Shown here: positions 46,584 through 54,610 of the stretch, piece by piece
Layout of the letters: each line of letters opens with the position of its first letter
How positions within the stretch are numbered: position 1 is the stretch's first letter
Source of the DNA: Stenotrophomonas sp. Ste86
Lineage (GTDB): Bacteria > Pseudomonadota > Gammaproteobacteria > Xanthomonadales > Xanthomonadaceae
Assembly (NCBI RefSeq): GCF_024519465.1
Contig: NZ_JALJRW010000015.1
Span: forward strand, 1-64,000
DNA length: 64,000 nt
Reading direction: 5' to 3'
The notes under the pieces: model-generated
Told to the model about the DNA's origin: nothing
Databases searched by the model: none
What the model saw: only the letters and a program-made list of their open reading frames with translations
Translations under genes and position numbers: made by a program

Positions 46584-47933
46584 TCAGTGCGCCGACGCGG
46601 TCAGCGGCGACGGCAGGTCGTCGGTGGTCAATGTCGGCAGTTCGGCCTCGCGGCCATCCAGCGCCATCGCCAGGCGATCGCGGTCCAACGCGCCTTCCCA
46701 GCGCGACACCACCACGGTGGCCACGGCATTGCCGATGAAGTTGGTCAGCGAGCGACATTCGCTCATGAAGCGGTCCACGCCGAGGATCAGCGCCATGCCG
46801 GCCACCGGCACTTCCGGCACCACCGCCAGGGTGGCGGCCAGGGTGATGAAACCGGCACCGGTGACGCCGGCGGCGCCCTTGGAGCTGAGCATCGCCACCA
46901 GCAGCAGCGCGATCTGGTGGCCCAGGGTCAGCTCGGTGTTGGTGGCCTGGGCGATGAACAGCGCGGCCAGGGTCATGTAGATGTTGGTGCCATCCAGGTT
47001 GAACGAGTAGCCGGTCGGGACCACCAGGCCCACCACCGACTTGGCGCAACCGGCGCGCTCCATCTTCTCCATCAGCGAGGGCAGCGCCGATTCGGACGAG
47101 GAGGTGCCCAGCACCAGCAGCAGCTCGGCCTTGAGGTAGCGGGCCAGCTTGAACACCGAGAACCCGCACAGGCGGCAGACCACGCCCAGGATGACGGCCA
47201 CGAACAGGAACGCGGTCAGGTAGAACGAGCCGACCAGCCAGGCCAGGTTGATCAGCGACCCCACCCCGTATTTGCCGATGGTGAAGGCGATGGCACCGAA
47301 GGCGCCGATCGGGGCGGCCTTCATCAGGATGTGCACCAGGCGGAACACCGGGGCGGTCAGCGCCTCCAGGAAGGTCAGCACCGGGCGGCCCTTCGCACCG
47401 GTCAGGGCCAGCGCAATGCCGAACAGCACCGCCACGAACAGCACCTGCAGGATGTTGCCGTCTACGAAGGCGCTGACCAGGGTGGCCGGAATGATGTCCA
47501 TCGCAAAGCCGGTCAGGGTCAGCTCGTGGGATTTCTCCACGTAGCTGTGGACCGCGGTCTGGTCCAGGTCGGCCGGGTTGATGTTCATGCCGGCACCGGG
47601 CTGCACCACGTGCGCCACGATCATGCCCACGATCAGGGCCAGGGTGGAGAAGAACAGGAAGTAGGCCATCGACTTGGCGAACACCCGGCCCACGGTGCGC
47701 AGGTGGGTCATGCCGGCGATACCGGTGACGATGGTGAGGAAGATCACCGGGGCGATGATCATCTTCACCAGCTTGATGAAGGCATCACCGAGCGGCTTGA
47801 GCGATTCGGCGAAGGCCGGCTCGAAGTGGCCGAGGACGGCGCCCAGGACGATCGCCACGACCACCTGGAAATACAGCTGGCGGTAGAAGGGCAGCGGCTT
47901 GGCCGGCAGCGCGGCGGCGGTGGGTACGTGCAT
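46584..47933 (-). CDS. dctA: C4-dicarboxylate:cation symporter DctA
   Basis: A 449-residue DAACS-family inner-membrane transporter for succinate, fumarate and malate. Eight transmembrane helices and two hairpin loops are expected. Signatures are the serine-rich loop [16 protein letters not shown] and [17 protein letters not shown], with [16 protein letters not shown] in hairpin 2. The ATG at 47933 has GGAG nine bases upstream. It is divergent from an OprO/P-type porin and near a sensor kinase, so these probably form one uptake module. Confidence 0.96.
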   Translation of the reverse strand: MHVPTAAALPAKPLPFYRQLYFQVVVAIVLGAVLGHFEPAFAESLKPLGDAFIKLVKMIIAPVIFLTIVTGIAGMTHLRTVGRVFAKSMAYFLFFSTLALIVGMIVAHVVQPGAGMNINPADLDQTAVHSYVEKSHELTLTGFAMDIIPATLVSAFVDGNILQVLFVAVLFGIALALTGAKGRPVLTFLEALTAPVFRLVHILMKAAPIGAFGAIAFTIGKYGVGSLINLAWLVGSFYLTAFLFVAVILGVVCRLCGFSVFKLARYLKAELLLVLGTSSSESALPSLMEKMERAGCAKSVVGLVVPTGYSFNLDGTNIYMTLAALFIAQATNTELTLGHQIALLLVAMLSSKGAAGVTGAGFITLAATLAVVPEVPVAGMALILGVDRFMSECRSLTNFIGNAVATVVVSRWEGALDRDRLAMALDGREAELPTLTTDDLPSPLTASAH

Positions 47934-48251
47934 GGCGGACTCCGGGAAAGCGGTGTTGTTGCGTCCGGCCCGCACGGCAGCAGCAGGCCAGTTCCAAGGA
48001 AACCCCGTCGCGGCGCCGGAACAGGCAGGGCGGCGGGGGATGGACGCATTTGTACGCGCGAGTCACCGCCACGCAGATAACCTATTGGTACTAGCCCCCC
48101 GGTTCAGGCAGCGATGGGTGCCTACACTGCCCCCATCCCGCCCTCCCCCACGGCGGCTGGTGACCGCGCGCAGCCCTGAAGGGCAACAGTTTCCGGCGCT
48201 GCGGCCGTTGTTGTCCTGTCCGCTTCAATGAACCCAGAGAGCTGCTCCTCC
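47934..48251. promoter_or_regulatory. Divergent promoter region dctA / porin
   Basis: This 318-base GC-rich gap has one AT-rich island (ATAACCTATTGGTACTAG, about 48077-48094). The partly palindromic CTATTGGTACTAG in it is a candidate site for the nearby LuxR-type response regulator or an RNA polymerase box. No gene or repeat is seen. Confidence 0.35.
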
Positions 48252-49418
48252 ATGCGCCCGACCCCGACCCTGCTGGCCCTGTGCCTGGCTGCCACCCCCG
48301 CCCTGGCCTCGGCGGCCGATTTCGACAACTGGCCGACCAAGGTCGCCTTCAGCGATGGCACCGAACTGGCCGCCACCGCCAACATCGCCTACGACTACAA
48401 CGACTTTTCCTCGGCCAGCGGCATCGAAGACGATGACGCGGTGCGCCGCAAGGAATTCGGCGCCACCCTGAAGAAGAAGGGGGTGTACGACGCGATGGTG
48501 TACTACGACTTCCAGGCCGACACCTGGCTGGACGTGTTCGTGCGCGTTGAAAGCAAGGCCTTCTTCGGCAGCGACATCGGCCGCTTCCGCTTCGGCTACA
48601 TGAAGACCCCGGTCGGCCTGGACGCCAACACTTCCTCGCGCGCCGGCAGCTTCCTGGAAACCGCGCTGCCCGTGCAGGCCTTCTACGCAGGTCGCCGCAC
48701 CGGCGCCGAATGGGTGCTGGAACGCCCGCAGTACCTGCTGCAGGCCGGCGCCTACGGCGGCAAGGACCTCCAGGGCGACAACCCCGGCACCACCCAGGCC
48801 GTGCGAGCAGTGTGGACCCCGGTCAAGGCCGCCGGCGACGTGCTGCACCTGGGCCTGGCCTACTCGCAGGAAAACCCGCGCGGCTACCGCGATGGCCGCG
48901 ACGTGCACCATGAAGCCAGCGCGCGCCTGCGCGCTCGTCCGGAAGCCGGCCTGACCGACATCCGCCTGGTCGACTCCGGCGCACTGGCCACTGCCGACCA
49001 GATCCGCCGCACCGGCCTGGAAGGCATCTGGATCCGTGGCCCGTTCTCGCTGCAGGCCGAAGCCCTGCAGACCACCGTCACCCGCCAAGGCAAGCCGGAC
49101 TACACCGGCGACGGTCAGTACGCCATGGCCAGTTGGGTGCTCACCGGGGAATCGCGTCCGTACAACGCCGGCGCGGTGGCCAACATCAAGCCGGCCCATG
49201 ACTACGGCGCGGTGGAACTGGTGGCCCGTTACAGCCGCCTGGACCTGGACGACGCCGATGTTTTCGGTGGCCGCCAGCACGACTGGACCTTGGGCGCCAA
49301 CTGGTACCTCACCAGCCACTTCAAGTTCCAGGCCAACTACGTGAAGGCCGACGCCAGCCGTCGCGGCGTGCATACCCAGCCGGAGATCTTCGAACTGCGC
49401 GCGCAGATGCACTTCTGA
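48252..49418 (+). CDS. OprO/OprP-type outer-membrane porin (first copy)
   Basis: A 388-residue porin of the phosphate-selective OprO/OprP family. The signal peptide (LLALCLAATPALASAA) is followed by a 16-strand barrel pattern ending in a terminal Phe (QMHF). Typical blocks are RRKEFGATLKKKGVYDAMV, RFRFGYMKTPVGLDANTSS and WTLGANWYLTSHFKFQANYV. Although the family name suggests phosphate, its place between dctA and a sensor kinase suggests organic-acid passage. I chose the ATG at 48252; another lies eight codons upstream. Confidence 0.9.
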   Translation: MRPTPTLLALCLAATPALASAADFDNWPTKVAFSDGTELAATANIAYDYNDFSSASGIEDDDAVRRKEFGATLKKKGVYDAMVYYDFQADTWLDVFVRVESKAFFGSDIGRFRFGYMKTPVGLDANTSSRAGSFLETALPVQAFYAGRRTGAEWVLERPQYLLQAGAYGGKDLQGDNPGTTQAVRAVWTPVKAAGDVLHLGLAYSQENPRGYRDGRDVHHEASARLRARPEAGLTDIRLVDSGALATADQIRRTGLEGIWIRGPFSLQAEALQTTVTRQGKPDYTGDGQYAMASWVLTGESRPYNAGAVANIKPAHDYGAVELVARYSRLDLDDADVFGGRQHDWTLGANWYLTSHFKFQANYVKADASRRGVHTQPEIFELRAQMHF

Positions 49419-49477
49419 TCAGGCCCATCGCGGCGGGCGTGTACATCGCGCCCGCCGCACGACCGTAGACTGCCGCC

Positions 49478-52123
49478 ATGTACTGGCTCGGCCGCCATCG
49501 CACCCTGCTGTTGACCCTGCTGCTGATGATCGGCGGCACGCTGCTGTGCGCGGCCGCCGCCGGGCACTATGCCTGGCGGCGTGCGCTGGCCGCCGAAAGT
49601 GCCCAGGTGCAACGCCAGCTGGAGCTGTACGGTCAGGGACTGCAACAACGCATCGACCGCTTCGGCACCTTGCCGCAGGTGCTGGCACTGGACCCGGACC
49701 TGCGCCGCGCGCTGCTGCAGGTGCCCGATGCCGCCGCGCGGCAGCGGCTCAACCTCAAGCTGCAGCGCGCCAACCAGGTGACCCGCGCCTCCACCCTGAC
49801 CCTGGTCGGCCACGACGGCGTGGCCGTGGCCGCCAGCAACTGGGACCAACCCAGCAGCAACGTCGGCGAGGACTACAGCTACCGTCCCTATTACCGGCAG
49901 GCACTGGCCACCGGCCGCGGCCGTTTCTACGGCATCGGCATGACCACCGGCGTGCCCGGGTATTTCCTGTCTCAGGCGATCGAAGAAGACGGCCGCCGCA
50001 TGGGCGTGGTGGTGATCAAGATCGAACTGTCGGCATTGGAACAGGAATGGTTGCCCAGCCCGGACGTGGTGCTGGCCAGCGATGAGCATGACGTGGTGTT
50101 CCTGGCCAACCGCGATGTTTGGCGCTACCGCCTGCTGCGCCAGCTGGGGCCGGGCGAGCGCCGCGAGATGCTGGAAGCGCGGCAGTACGCCGACCGCTCG
50201 CTGCAACCGCTGCGGGTCCGCACCGAAGATGTGCTTGAGAACGGCGGGCGCATGGTGCGCCTGCTCGATCCGGCGCTGCCCGGACGCATGCTCTGGCAAA
50301 GCCTGGCCCTGCCCGAGGAACACTGGAACCTGCACCTGCTGCACGATGCCGGCGCGGCCACCAGCGCCGGGCGCAGCGCGGCCATCGGCGGCGGCGCGGC
50401 ATGGCTGGCGCTGGGCTTCCTGGTGCTGTTCGTGCAGCAGCGGCGGCGGCTGGACGCGCACCGCCAGCGCAGCCGACGCGAGCTGGAAAGCGTGCTGGCC
50501 CAGCATGCCGAGGAGCTGCGCACCGCGCAGGATGGCGTGCTGCAGGCCGCCCAGCAGGCCGACAGCGGGCTCAGCCGCAGCCTGGCGCACCTGCCGCAGG
50601 GCGTGGTGGTGATCGACAACGAACAGAACCTGGTGGCATGGAATGCGCGCTACCTGGAGCTGTTCAAGTTCCCCGCCGGCCTGATCCGCGAGGGGCGTCC
50701 CATCGAGGAGATCTTCCGCTACAACGCGCGCCGTGGGTTGCTGGGGCCAGGGCCGATCGACGAGGCCATCGAGCGCCGCTTGAACCACCTGCGCAGCGGC
50801 CGCCCGCACATGCGCGAGAGCGAGAAAGACGACGGCACCGTGCTGGAGATTCGCGGCAATCCGCTGCCCGATGGCGGCTTTGTCACCAGCTACGCCGATA
50901 TCACCGCCTACAAGAACACCGCGCGTGAACTGCGCTCGCTGGCCGATGCGCTGGAACACCGCGTGGCCGAGCGCACCCGCGACCTGGACGAGGCGCGCCG
51001 CGAGGCCGAGCGGGCCAACCGCTACAAGAGCCGCTTCGTGGCCTCGGCGGTGCACGACCTGTTGCAGCCGCTGAACGCCGCGCGCATGTTCGTGTCGGTG
51101 CTGCGCGGCAAGCTGGCCGGCGATGCACGCGCGTTGAGCGAACACGTGGATGCGGCGCTGGCCGCGCAGGATGCGATTCTGACCAGCCTGCTGGATATTT
51201 CACGGCTGGAATCGGGCGCGCTGCAGACCCACGTGCGCGCGTTCGCGCTATCGCCGCTGCTGGAGACACTGGCACGTGAGTTCGGCATCGCCGCCGACAG
51301 TCGCGGGCTGCAGCTGCGTTGGGTGGATACGCGGGCGGTGGTGGTCAGCGATGAGGCATTGCTGCGCCGGATCCTGCAGAACTTCCTGTCCAATGCGCTG
51401 CGTTATACCCCGCGCGGGCGCGTGTTGCTGGGCTGCCGACGCGTGGGCGACCAGTTGCGCATCGAGGTGCACGACCAGGGCCCGGGCATTCCGGAGAGCC
51501 TGCAGGGCGAGATTTTCGAGGAGTTCCGCCGGCTGGATGACGGTGTCGAACAGGAACGCGGTGCCGGTCTCGGCCTGGCCATCGTCGAACGCATCGGCCG
51601 CCTGCTCGGACATGCCATCGGCCTGCGCTCCACGCTGGGACGCGGCAGCGTGTTCACGGTGAGCGTGCCGCTCGGCGACGCGGCGGCCATTCCGGCGCCG
51701 ACGCCGGTGCCGGCCGTAGCGGCTGACGCCGGCGATGACAGCCCGCTGCGACATTGCCGGGTCTGGAGCATCGATGACGACCCGCGCGTATGCGCCGCCA
51801 CCCGCGCGCTGCTGGAGCGCTGGGGCTGCGCGGTGGAGCTGGCCGACGGCCCGCAGGCCGCCCTGGAAATCGCCTCGGCGCTCAACGTGCCGCAGTTGCT
51901 GCTGCTGGATGTGCGCATGGGCCAGTGGCACGGCCCGGATCTGTATGAGCAGTTGTGTGGACTGTGGCAGGCGCGGCCACCGGTGATCCTGGTGACCGCC
52001 GAGCGCGATGATGTGTTGAAGGCGCAGGCGGCGGAGAACGGGTGGGGGTTCCTGTCCAAGCCGGTGCGGCCGCCGGCGTTGCGCGCGTTGATGACGCAGT
52101 TGCTGGTACGGCATCGGGGATGA
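49478..52123 (+). CDS. Hybrid sensor histidine kinase with DctB-like sensor, PAS and receiver
   Basis: An 881-residue inner-membrane kinase. Transmembrane helices lie at about 9-29 and 300-320, around a periplasmic double-Cache sensor like that of DctB (SNVGEDYSYRPYYRQAL, GVPGYFLSQAI). Then come a PAS domain (about 370-485), a coiled linker, HisKA with phospho-acceptor His about 525 (ASAVHDLLQPLNAARMF), HATPase (DQGPGIPE, GAGLGLAIVERIG) and a C-terminal receiver (IDDDPR, LLDVRMG, SKPV). The sensor type and position next to dctA and a porin suggest C4-dicarboxylate sensing. The convergent LuxR-type regulator 256 bases away is the likely partner. Confidence 0.93.
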   Translation: MYWLGRHRTLLLTLLLMIGGTLLCAAAAGHYAWRRALAAESAQVQRQLELYGQGLQQRIDRFGTLPQVLALDPDLRRALLQVPDAAARQRLNLKLQRANQVTRASTLTLVGHDGVAVAASNWDQPSSNVGEDYSYRPYYRQALATGRGRFYGIGMTTGVPGYFLSQAIEEDGRRMGVVVIKIELSALEQEWLPSPDVVLASDEHDVVFLANRDVWRYRLLRQLGPGERREMLEARQYADRSLQPLRVRTEDVLENGGRMVRLLDPALPGRMLWQSLALPEEHWNLHLLHDAGAATSAGRSAAIGGGAAWLALGFLVLFVQQRRRLDAHRQRSRRELESVLAQHAEELRTAQDGVLQAAQQADSGLSRSLAHLPQGVVVIDNEQNLVAWNARYLELFKFPAGLIREGRPIEEIFRYNARRGLLGPGPIDEAIERRLNHLRSGRPHMRESEKDDGTVLEIRGNPLPDGGFVTSYADITAYKNTARELRSLADALEHRVAERTRDLDEARREAERANRYKSRFVASAVHDLLQPLNAARMFVSVLRGKLAGDARALSEHVDAALAAQDAILTSLLDISRLESGALQTHVRAFALSPLLETLAREFGIAADSRGLQLRWVDTRAVVVSDEALLRRILQNFLSNALRYTPRGRVLLGCRRVGDQLRIEVHDQGPGIPESLQGEIFEEFRRLDDGVEQERGAGLGLAIVERIGRLLGHAIGLRSTLGRGSVFTVSVPLGDAAAIPAPTPVPAVAADAGDDSPLRHCRVWSIDDDPRVCAATRALLERWGCAVELADGPQAALEIASALNVPQLLLLDVRMGQWHGPDLYEQLCGLWQARPPVILVTAERDDVLKAQAAENGWGFLSKPVRPPALRALMTQLLVRHRG

Positions 52124-52137
52124 TCGGTGATTCAGAA

Positions 52138-52339
52138 GCAGCCGAGCATGGCTCGGCTCTACCGGGTTGGTTGGGGGGCCGCCGAGCGTGGCTCGGCTCT
52201 GCCGGGTGGATTGGGAGCAGCCGAGCATGGCTCGGCTCTGCCGGGTGGGTTGGGGAGCAGCCGAGCATGGCTCGGCTCTACCGGGTGGGTTGGGGGGCCA
52301 GGGTGCCACGCTCTGGTAGAGCCGAGCCATGCTCGGCTG
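52138..52339. repeat. SMAG/REP-type cluster, 5 copies, CCGAGC stem
   Basis: Four copies with the same orientation (about 52138-52162, 52178-52202, 52217-52241, 52257-52281; two have CTGC instead of CTAC) and one inverted copy at 52316-52339 (GTAG head). All have the stem CCGAGC/GCTCGG and similar spacers (GGGTGGGTTGGGG). They lie between the convergent kinase and regulator genes. Confidence 0.85.
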
Positions 52340-52379
52340 ACACCCTCCGGAGGTGACGATGTGTCCCCGCCCCGCGGCC

Positions 52380-53036
52380 TCAGCCGTCCAGCCCCGCGCC
52401 GGCATCGCCTTCCGGCTCCAGCGCCTTCACCAGTACCGCGGCCTGCGTGCGGCTGTGGCATTCCAGCTTTTTCAGGATCGCGGTGACATGCACCTTCACC
52501 GTGTTCTCGGCCAGGCCCAGCTCGTAGGCGATTTGCTTGTTGAGCAGGCCGTCGGCCAGGCACAGCAGCACGCGGAACTGCTGCGGGGTGAGCTGGGCCA
52601 AGCGTGCGGCGAGCAGCGCGTCGGACTCGGAGCGCTCTGGCGCCATGGCCGGGAACCACACCCCGCCATCGAGCACCGCCGCCACCGCCTGGCCGATGGT
52701 CTCGGCCGGCGCGGACTTGGGGATGAAGCCGGCTGCGCCGAACTGCTGCGCGCGGCGGATGACGCGCGGATGGTCGTTGGAGGAGACGATGACCACCGGG
52801 ATGTCCGGGTGCGCGCCGCGTACGTGCAGCAGCGAGGAGAACCCGCGGGCACCGGGCATGGTCAGGTCCAGCAGCACCAGCTCGATCTCCGGGTGCTGGT
52901 CCAGCGCGGCTTCCAGTGTGGAGGCGCTGGCCACTTCGAGCACCTGCGCCTGTGGCAGCGACTGGCGCAGCGAGTGCACCACCGCCGCGCGCAGCAACGG
53001 GTGGTCGTCGGCAATCAGGACGGTGAGTTCGCTCAT
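52380..53036 (-). CDS. LuxR/NarL-type response regulator
   Basis: A 218-residue regulator. The receiver domain (about 5-118) has DDHPLLR, the phosphorylated Asp in LVLLDLTMPG and Lys in FIPKS. The C-terminal helix-turn-helix (about 150-210) reads LTPQQFRVLLCLADGLLNKQ then ENTVKVHVTAILKKL. I chose the ATG at 53036; another lies three codons upstream. It converges on the hybrid kinase gene and is its probable partner, with dctA and the first porin as likely targets. Its start codon is only 19 bases from the first unit of a long tandem repeat array, so its promoter must lie within repeats or further upstream. Confidence 0.92.
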   Translation of the reverse strand: MSELTVLIADDHPLLRAAVVHSLRQSLPQAQVLEVASASTLEAALDQHPEIELVLLDLTMPGARGFSSLLHVRGAHPDIPVVIVSSNDHPRVIRRAQQFGAAGFIPKSAPAETIGQAVAAVLDGGVWFPAMAPERSESDALLAARLAQLTPQQFRVLLCLADGLLNKQIAYELGLAENTVKVHVTAILKKLECHSRTQAAVLVKALEPEGDAGAGLDG

Positions 53037-53054
53037 GCGGTCCATTGTAATGCG

Positions 53055-53558
53055 GTTGCCGGGCAGAGCCCGGCGCTACACGGGTGGATCGTTGCAATGC
53101 GGTTGACGGCCAGCGGCCGTCACTACCGGGGCGGTTCGTTGCAATGAGGTTGACGGCCAGCGGCCGTCATTACCGGGTGGATCGTTGCAATGCGGTTGAC
53201 GGCCAGCGGCCGTCACTACAGAGGTGAATCGTTGCAGTGCGGTTGACGGCCAGCGGCCGTCATTACCGGGGTGGATCGTTGTGTTGAGGTTGAGGGCCAG
53301 CGGCCGTCATTACCGGGTTGGATCGTTGCAATGCGGTTGACGGCCAGCGGCCGTCACTACCGGTGTGGATCGTTGCAATGAGGTTGACGGCCAGCGGCCG
53401 TCACTACCGGGGTGGATCGTTGCAATGCGGTTGACGGCCAGCGGCCGTCACTACCGGGGTGGATCGTTGCAATGAGGTTGACGGCCAGCGGCCGTCACTA
53501 CCGGGGTGGATCGTTGTTACGCGGGTGAAGGTTGACGGCCGGTGGCCGTCGTTACCGG
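53055..53558. repeat. Tandem array of 11 REP-like units, about 47 bp each
   Basis: Unit starts are at 53055, 53102, 53149, 53195, 53242, 53289, 53336, 53383, 53430, 53477 and 53531; spacing is 47 except once 46 and, before the last unit, 54. Each unit is a palindrome, TGACGGCC-AGC-GGCCGTCA, followed by CTACCGG or TTACCGG and a conserved spacer (GGTGGATCGTTGCAATGCG). The first unit has a different stem (CCGGGC/GCCCGG) but the same spacer. The last unit runs into the stop codon of the binding-protein gene. Confidence 0.92.
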
Positions 53559-54610
53559 TCGTCGCGCTGCCGCATGCTGCCGCGCCAGGCTTCGAGGAAC
53601 TGGCGGCGCTTGAGGCCGTCCAGGTACACGAGCAGGCCCGGGCCCAGCTGGATGGGGCGGTAGCTGCGCGCGGGCGAGCGGCCACGTTGCTGGCCCTGTG
53701 CGGGCAGGATCGGCATCAGGCGGGCTTCGCGCGAGAGGACCTGCTGGCCGCGGGGTGACAGCAGGTAGTCGAGGAAACGCCGCGCCTCGTCCGGATGCGG
53801 GCTGCTGCGAGGAATCACCGCGGTGCGCAGCACCACCAGCGTGTAGTCCTCCGGTTCCACGATGCCCAGCGGTGCACCGGCCTCGATCCGCGCCTGCGCG
53901 TAGGAGCCCAGCACGTTATAGACCAGCGACAGCTTGCCGCTGCTGACCTGGTCGAGCAGCACGCCGGTGCGTTCTTCCAGGTGCACGCCGTTGTCGCCCA
54001 GCGCGCCCAGCAGCGCGCCGGCAATGCTGCCGCGCTGGCCGTCCTGGGTGGCCAGCAGGTAGCCCACGCTGCTGCGCTCCACGTCGTAGGTGCCCACCCT
54101 GCCCTGCAGCGGCGCGTCCGGGGCGCGCAGCAGTTCCAGAAGTTGCCGGCGCGTGTGCGGTACCCGTGAGGCTGGCAGGGTGCGGGTGTTGTAGACGATG
54201 GCCACCGGCTCGTAGCTGATCCCGAACGCTTCGTGCCGCCATTGCGCCCACGCCGGCAGGGCGTCGGTCTGCACCGAGCGGTGCGGCAGCGCATGGCCGT
54301 CGTTGACCAGTTTTGTCTGTAGGTCCATGCCGCTGCTGATCAGCATGTCCGGCGCCTGCGGACCGCCGCGGTCGCGCAGGTAGCGCGCGTAGATGTCCTG
54401 GGTGATGACATCCTCGTAGAGGATCTCGGTGCCCGGGTGCAGGCGCTGGTAGTCGGCGATCACCGTGGCGAACACTTCGATGTCGGTCGAGCCATGGATG
54501 CGCAGCTGCGCCACCGCCGGCCCCTTTGCCGGGAAGCGCTGCACATCGCCCGGTGCCGCCAGCGCCGGGCCTGCCACCAACAACAACAGCACCAGCCACG
54601 CGCACTTCAT
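53552..54610 (-). CDS. Periplasmic substrate-binding protein linked to a TctDE-like system
   Basis: A 352-residue protein with signal peptide (WLVLLLLVAGPALAA). It has an ABC-type, iron- or polyamine-class periplasmic binding fold (LRIHGSTDIEVFATVIADYQ, ISYEPVAIVYNTRTL, YLLSPRGQQVL). No ABC permease or ATPase gene is nearby; instead it overlaps the downstream end of a TctE-like kinase gene by four bases (ATGA). It may therefore deliver ligand to the kinase rather than to a transporter. Its TAA stop is formed by the head of a REP-like repeat. The ligand is unknown; context suggests citrate or another tricarboxylate. Confidence 0.88.
   Translation of the reverse strand: MKCAWLVLLLLVAGPALAAPGDVQRFPAKGPAVAQLRIHGSTDIEVFATVIADYQRLHPGTEILYEDVITQDIYARYLRDRGGPQAPDMLISSGMDLQTKLVNDGHALPHRSVQTDALPAWAQWRHEAFGISYEPVAIVYNTRTLPASRVPHTRRQLLELLRAPDAPLQGRVGTYDVERSSVGYLLATQDGQRGSIAGALLGALGDNGVHLEERTGVLLDQVSSGKLSLVYNVLGSYAQARIEAGAPLGIVEPEDYTLVVLRTAVIPRSSPHPDEARRFLDYLLSPRGQQVLSREARLMPILPAQGQQRGRSPARSYRPIQLGPGLLVYLDGLKRRQFLEAWRGSMRQRDDR

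Noticed and set aside
43622-46738. A 1038-codon plus-strand frame opposite maeB
   Set aside because: The minus strand encodes complete malic enzyme and phosphotransacetylase domains; the plus frame has none.
53055-53558. CRISPR array
   Set aside because: Unit spacing is regular, but the supposed spacers are nearly identical to each other and the repeats are perfect REP-type palindromes; no cas genes are nearby.
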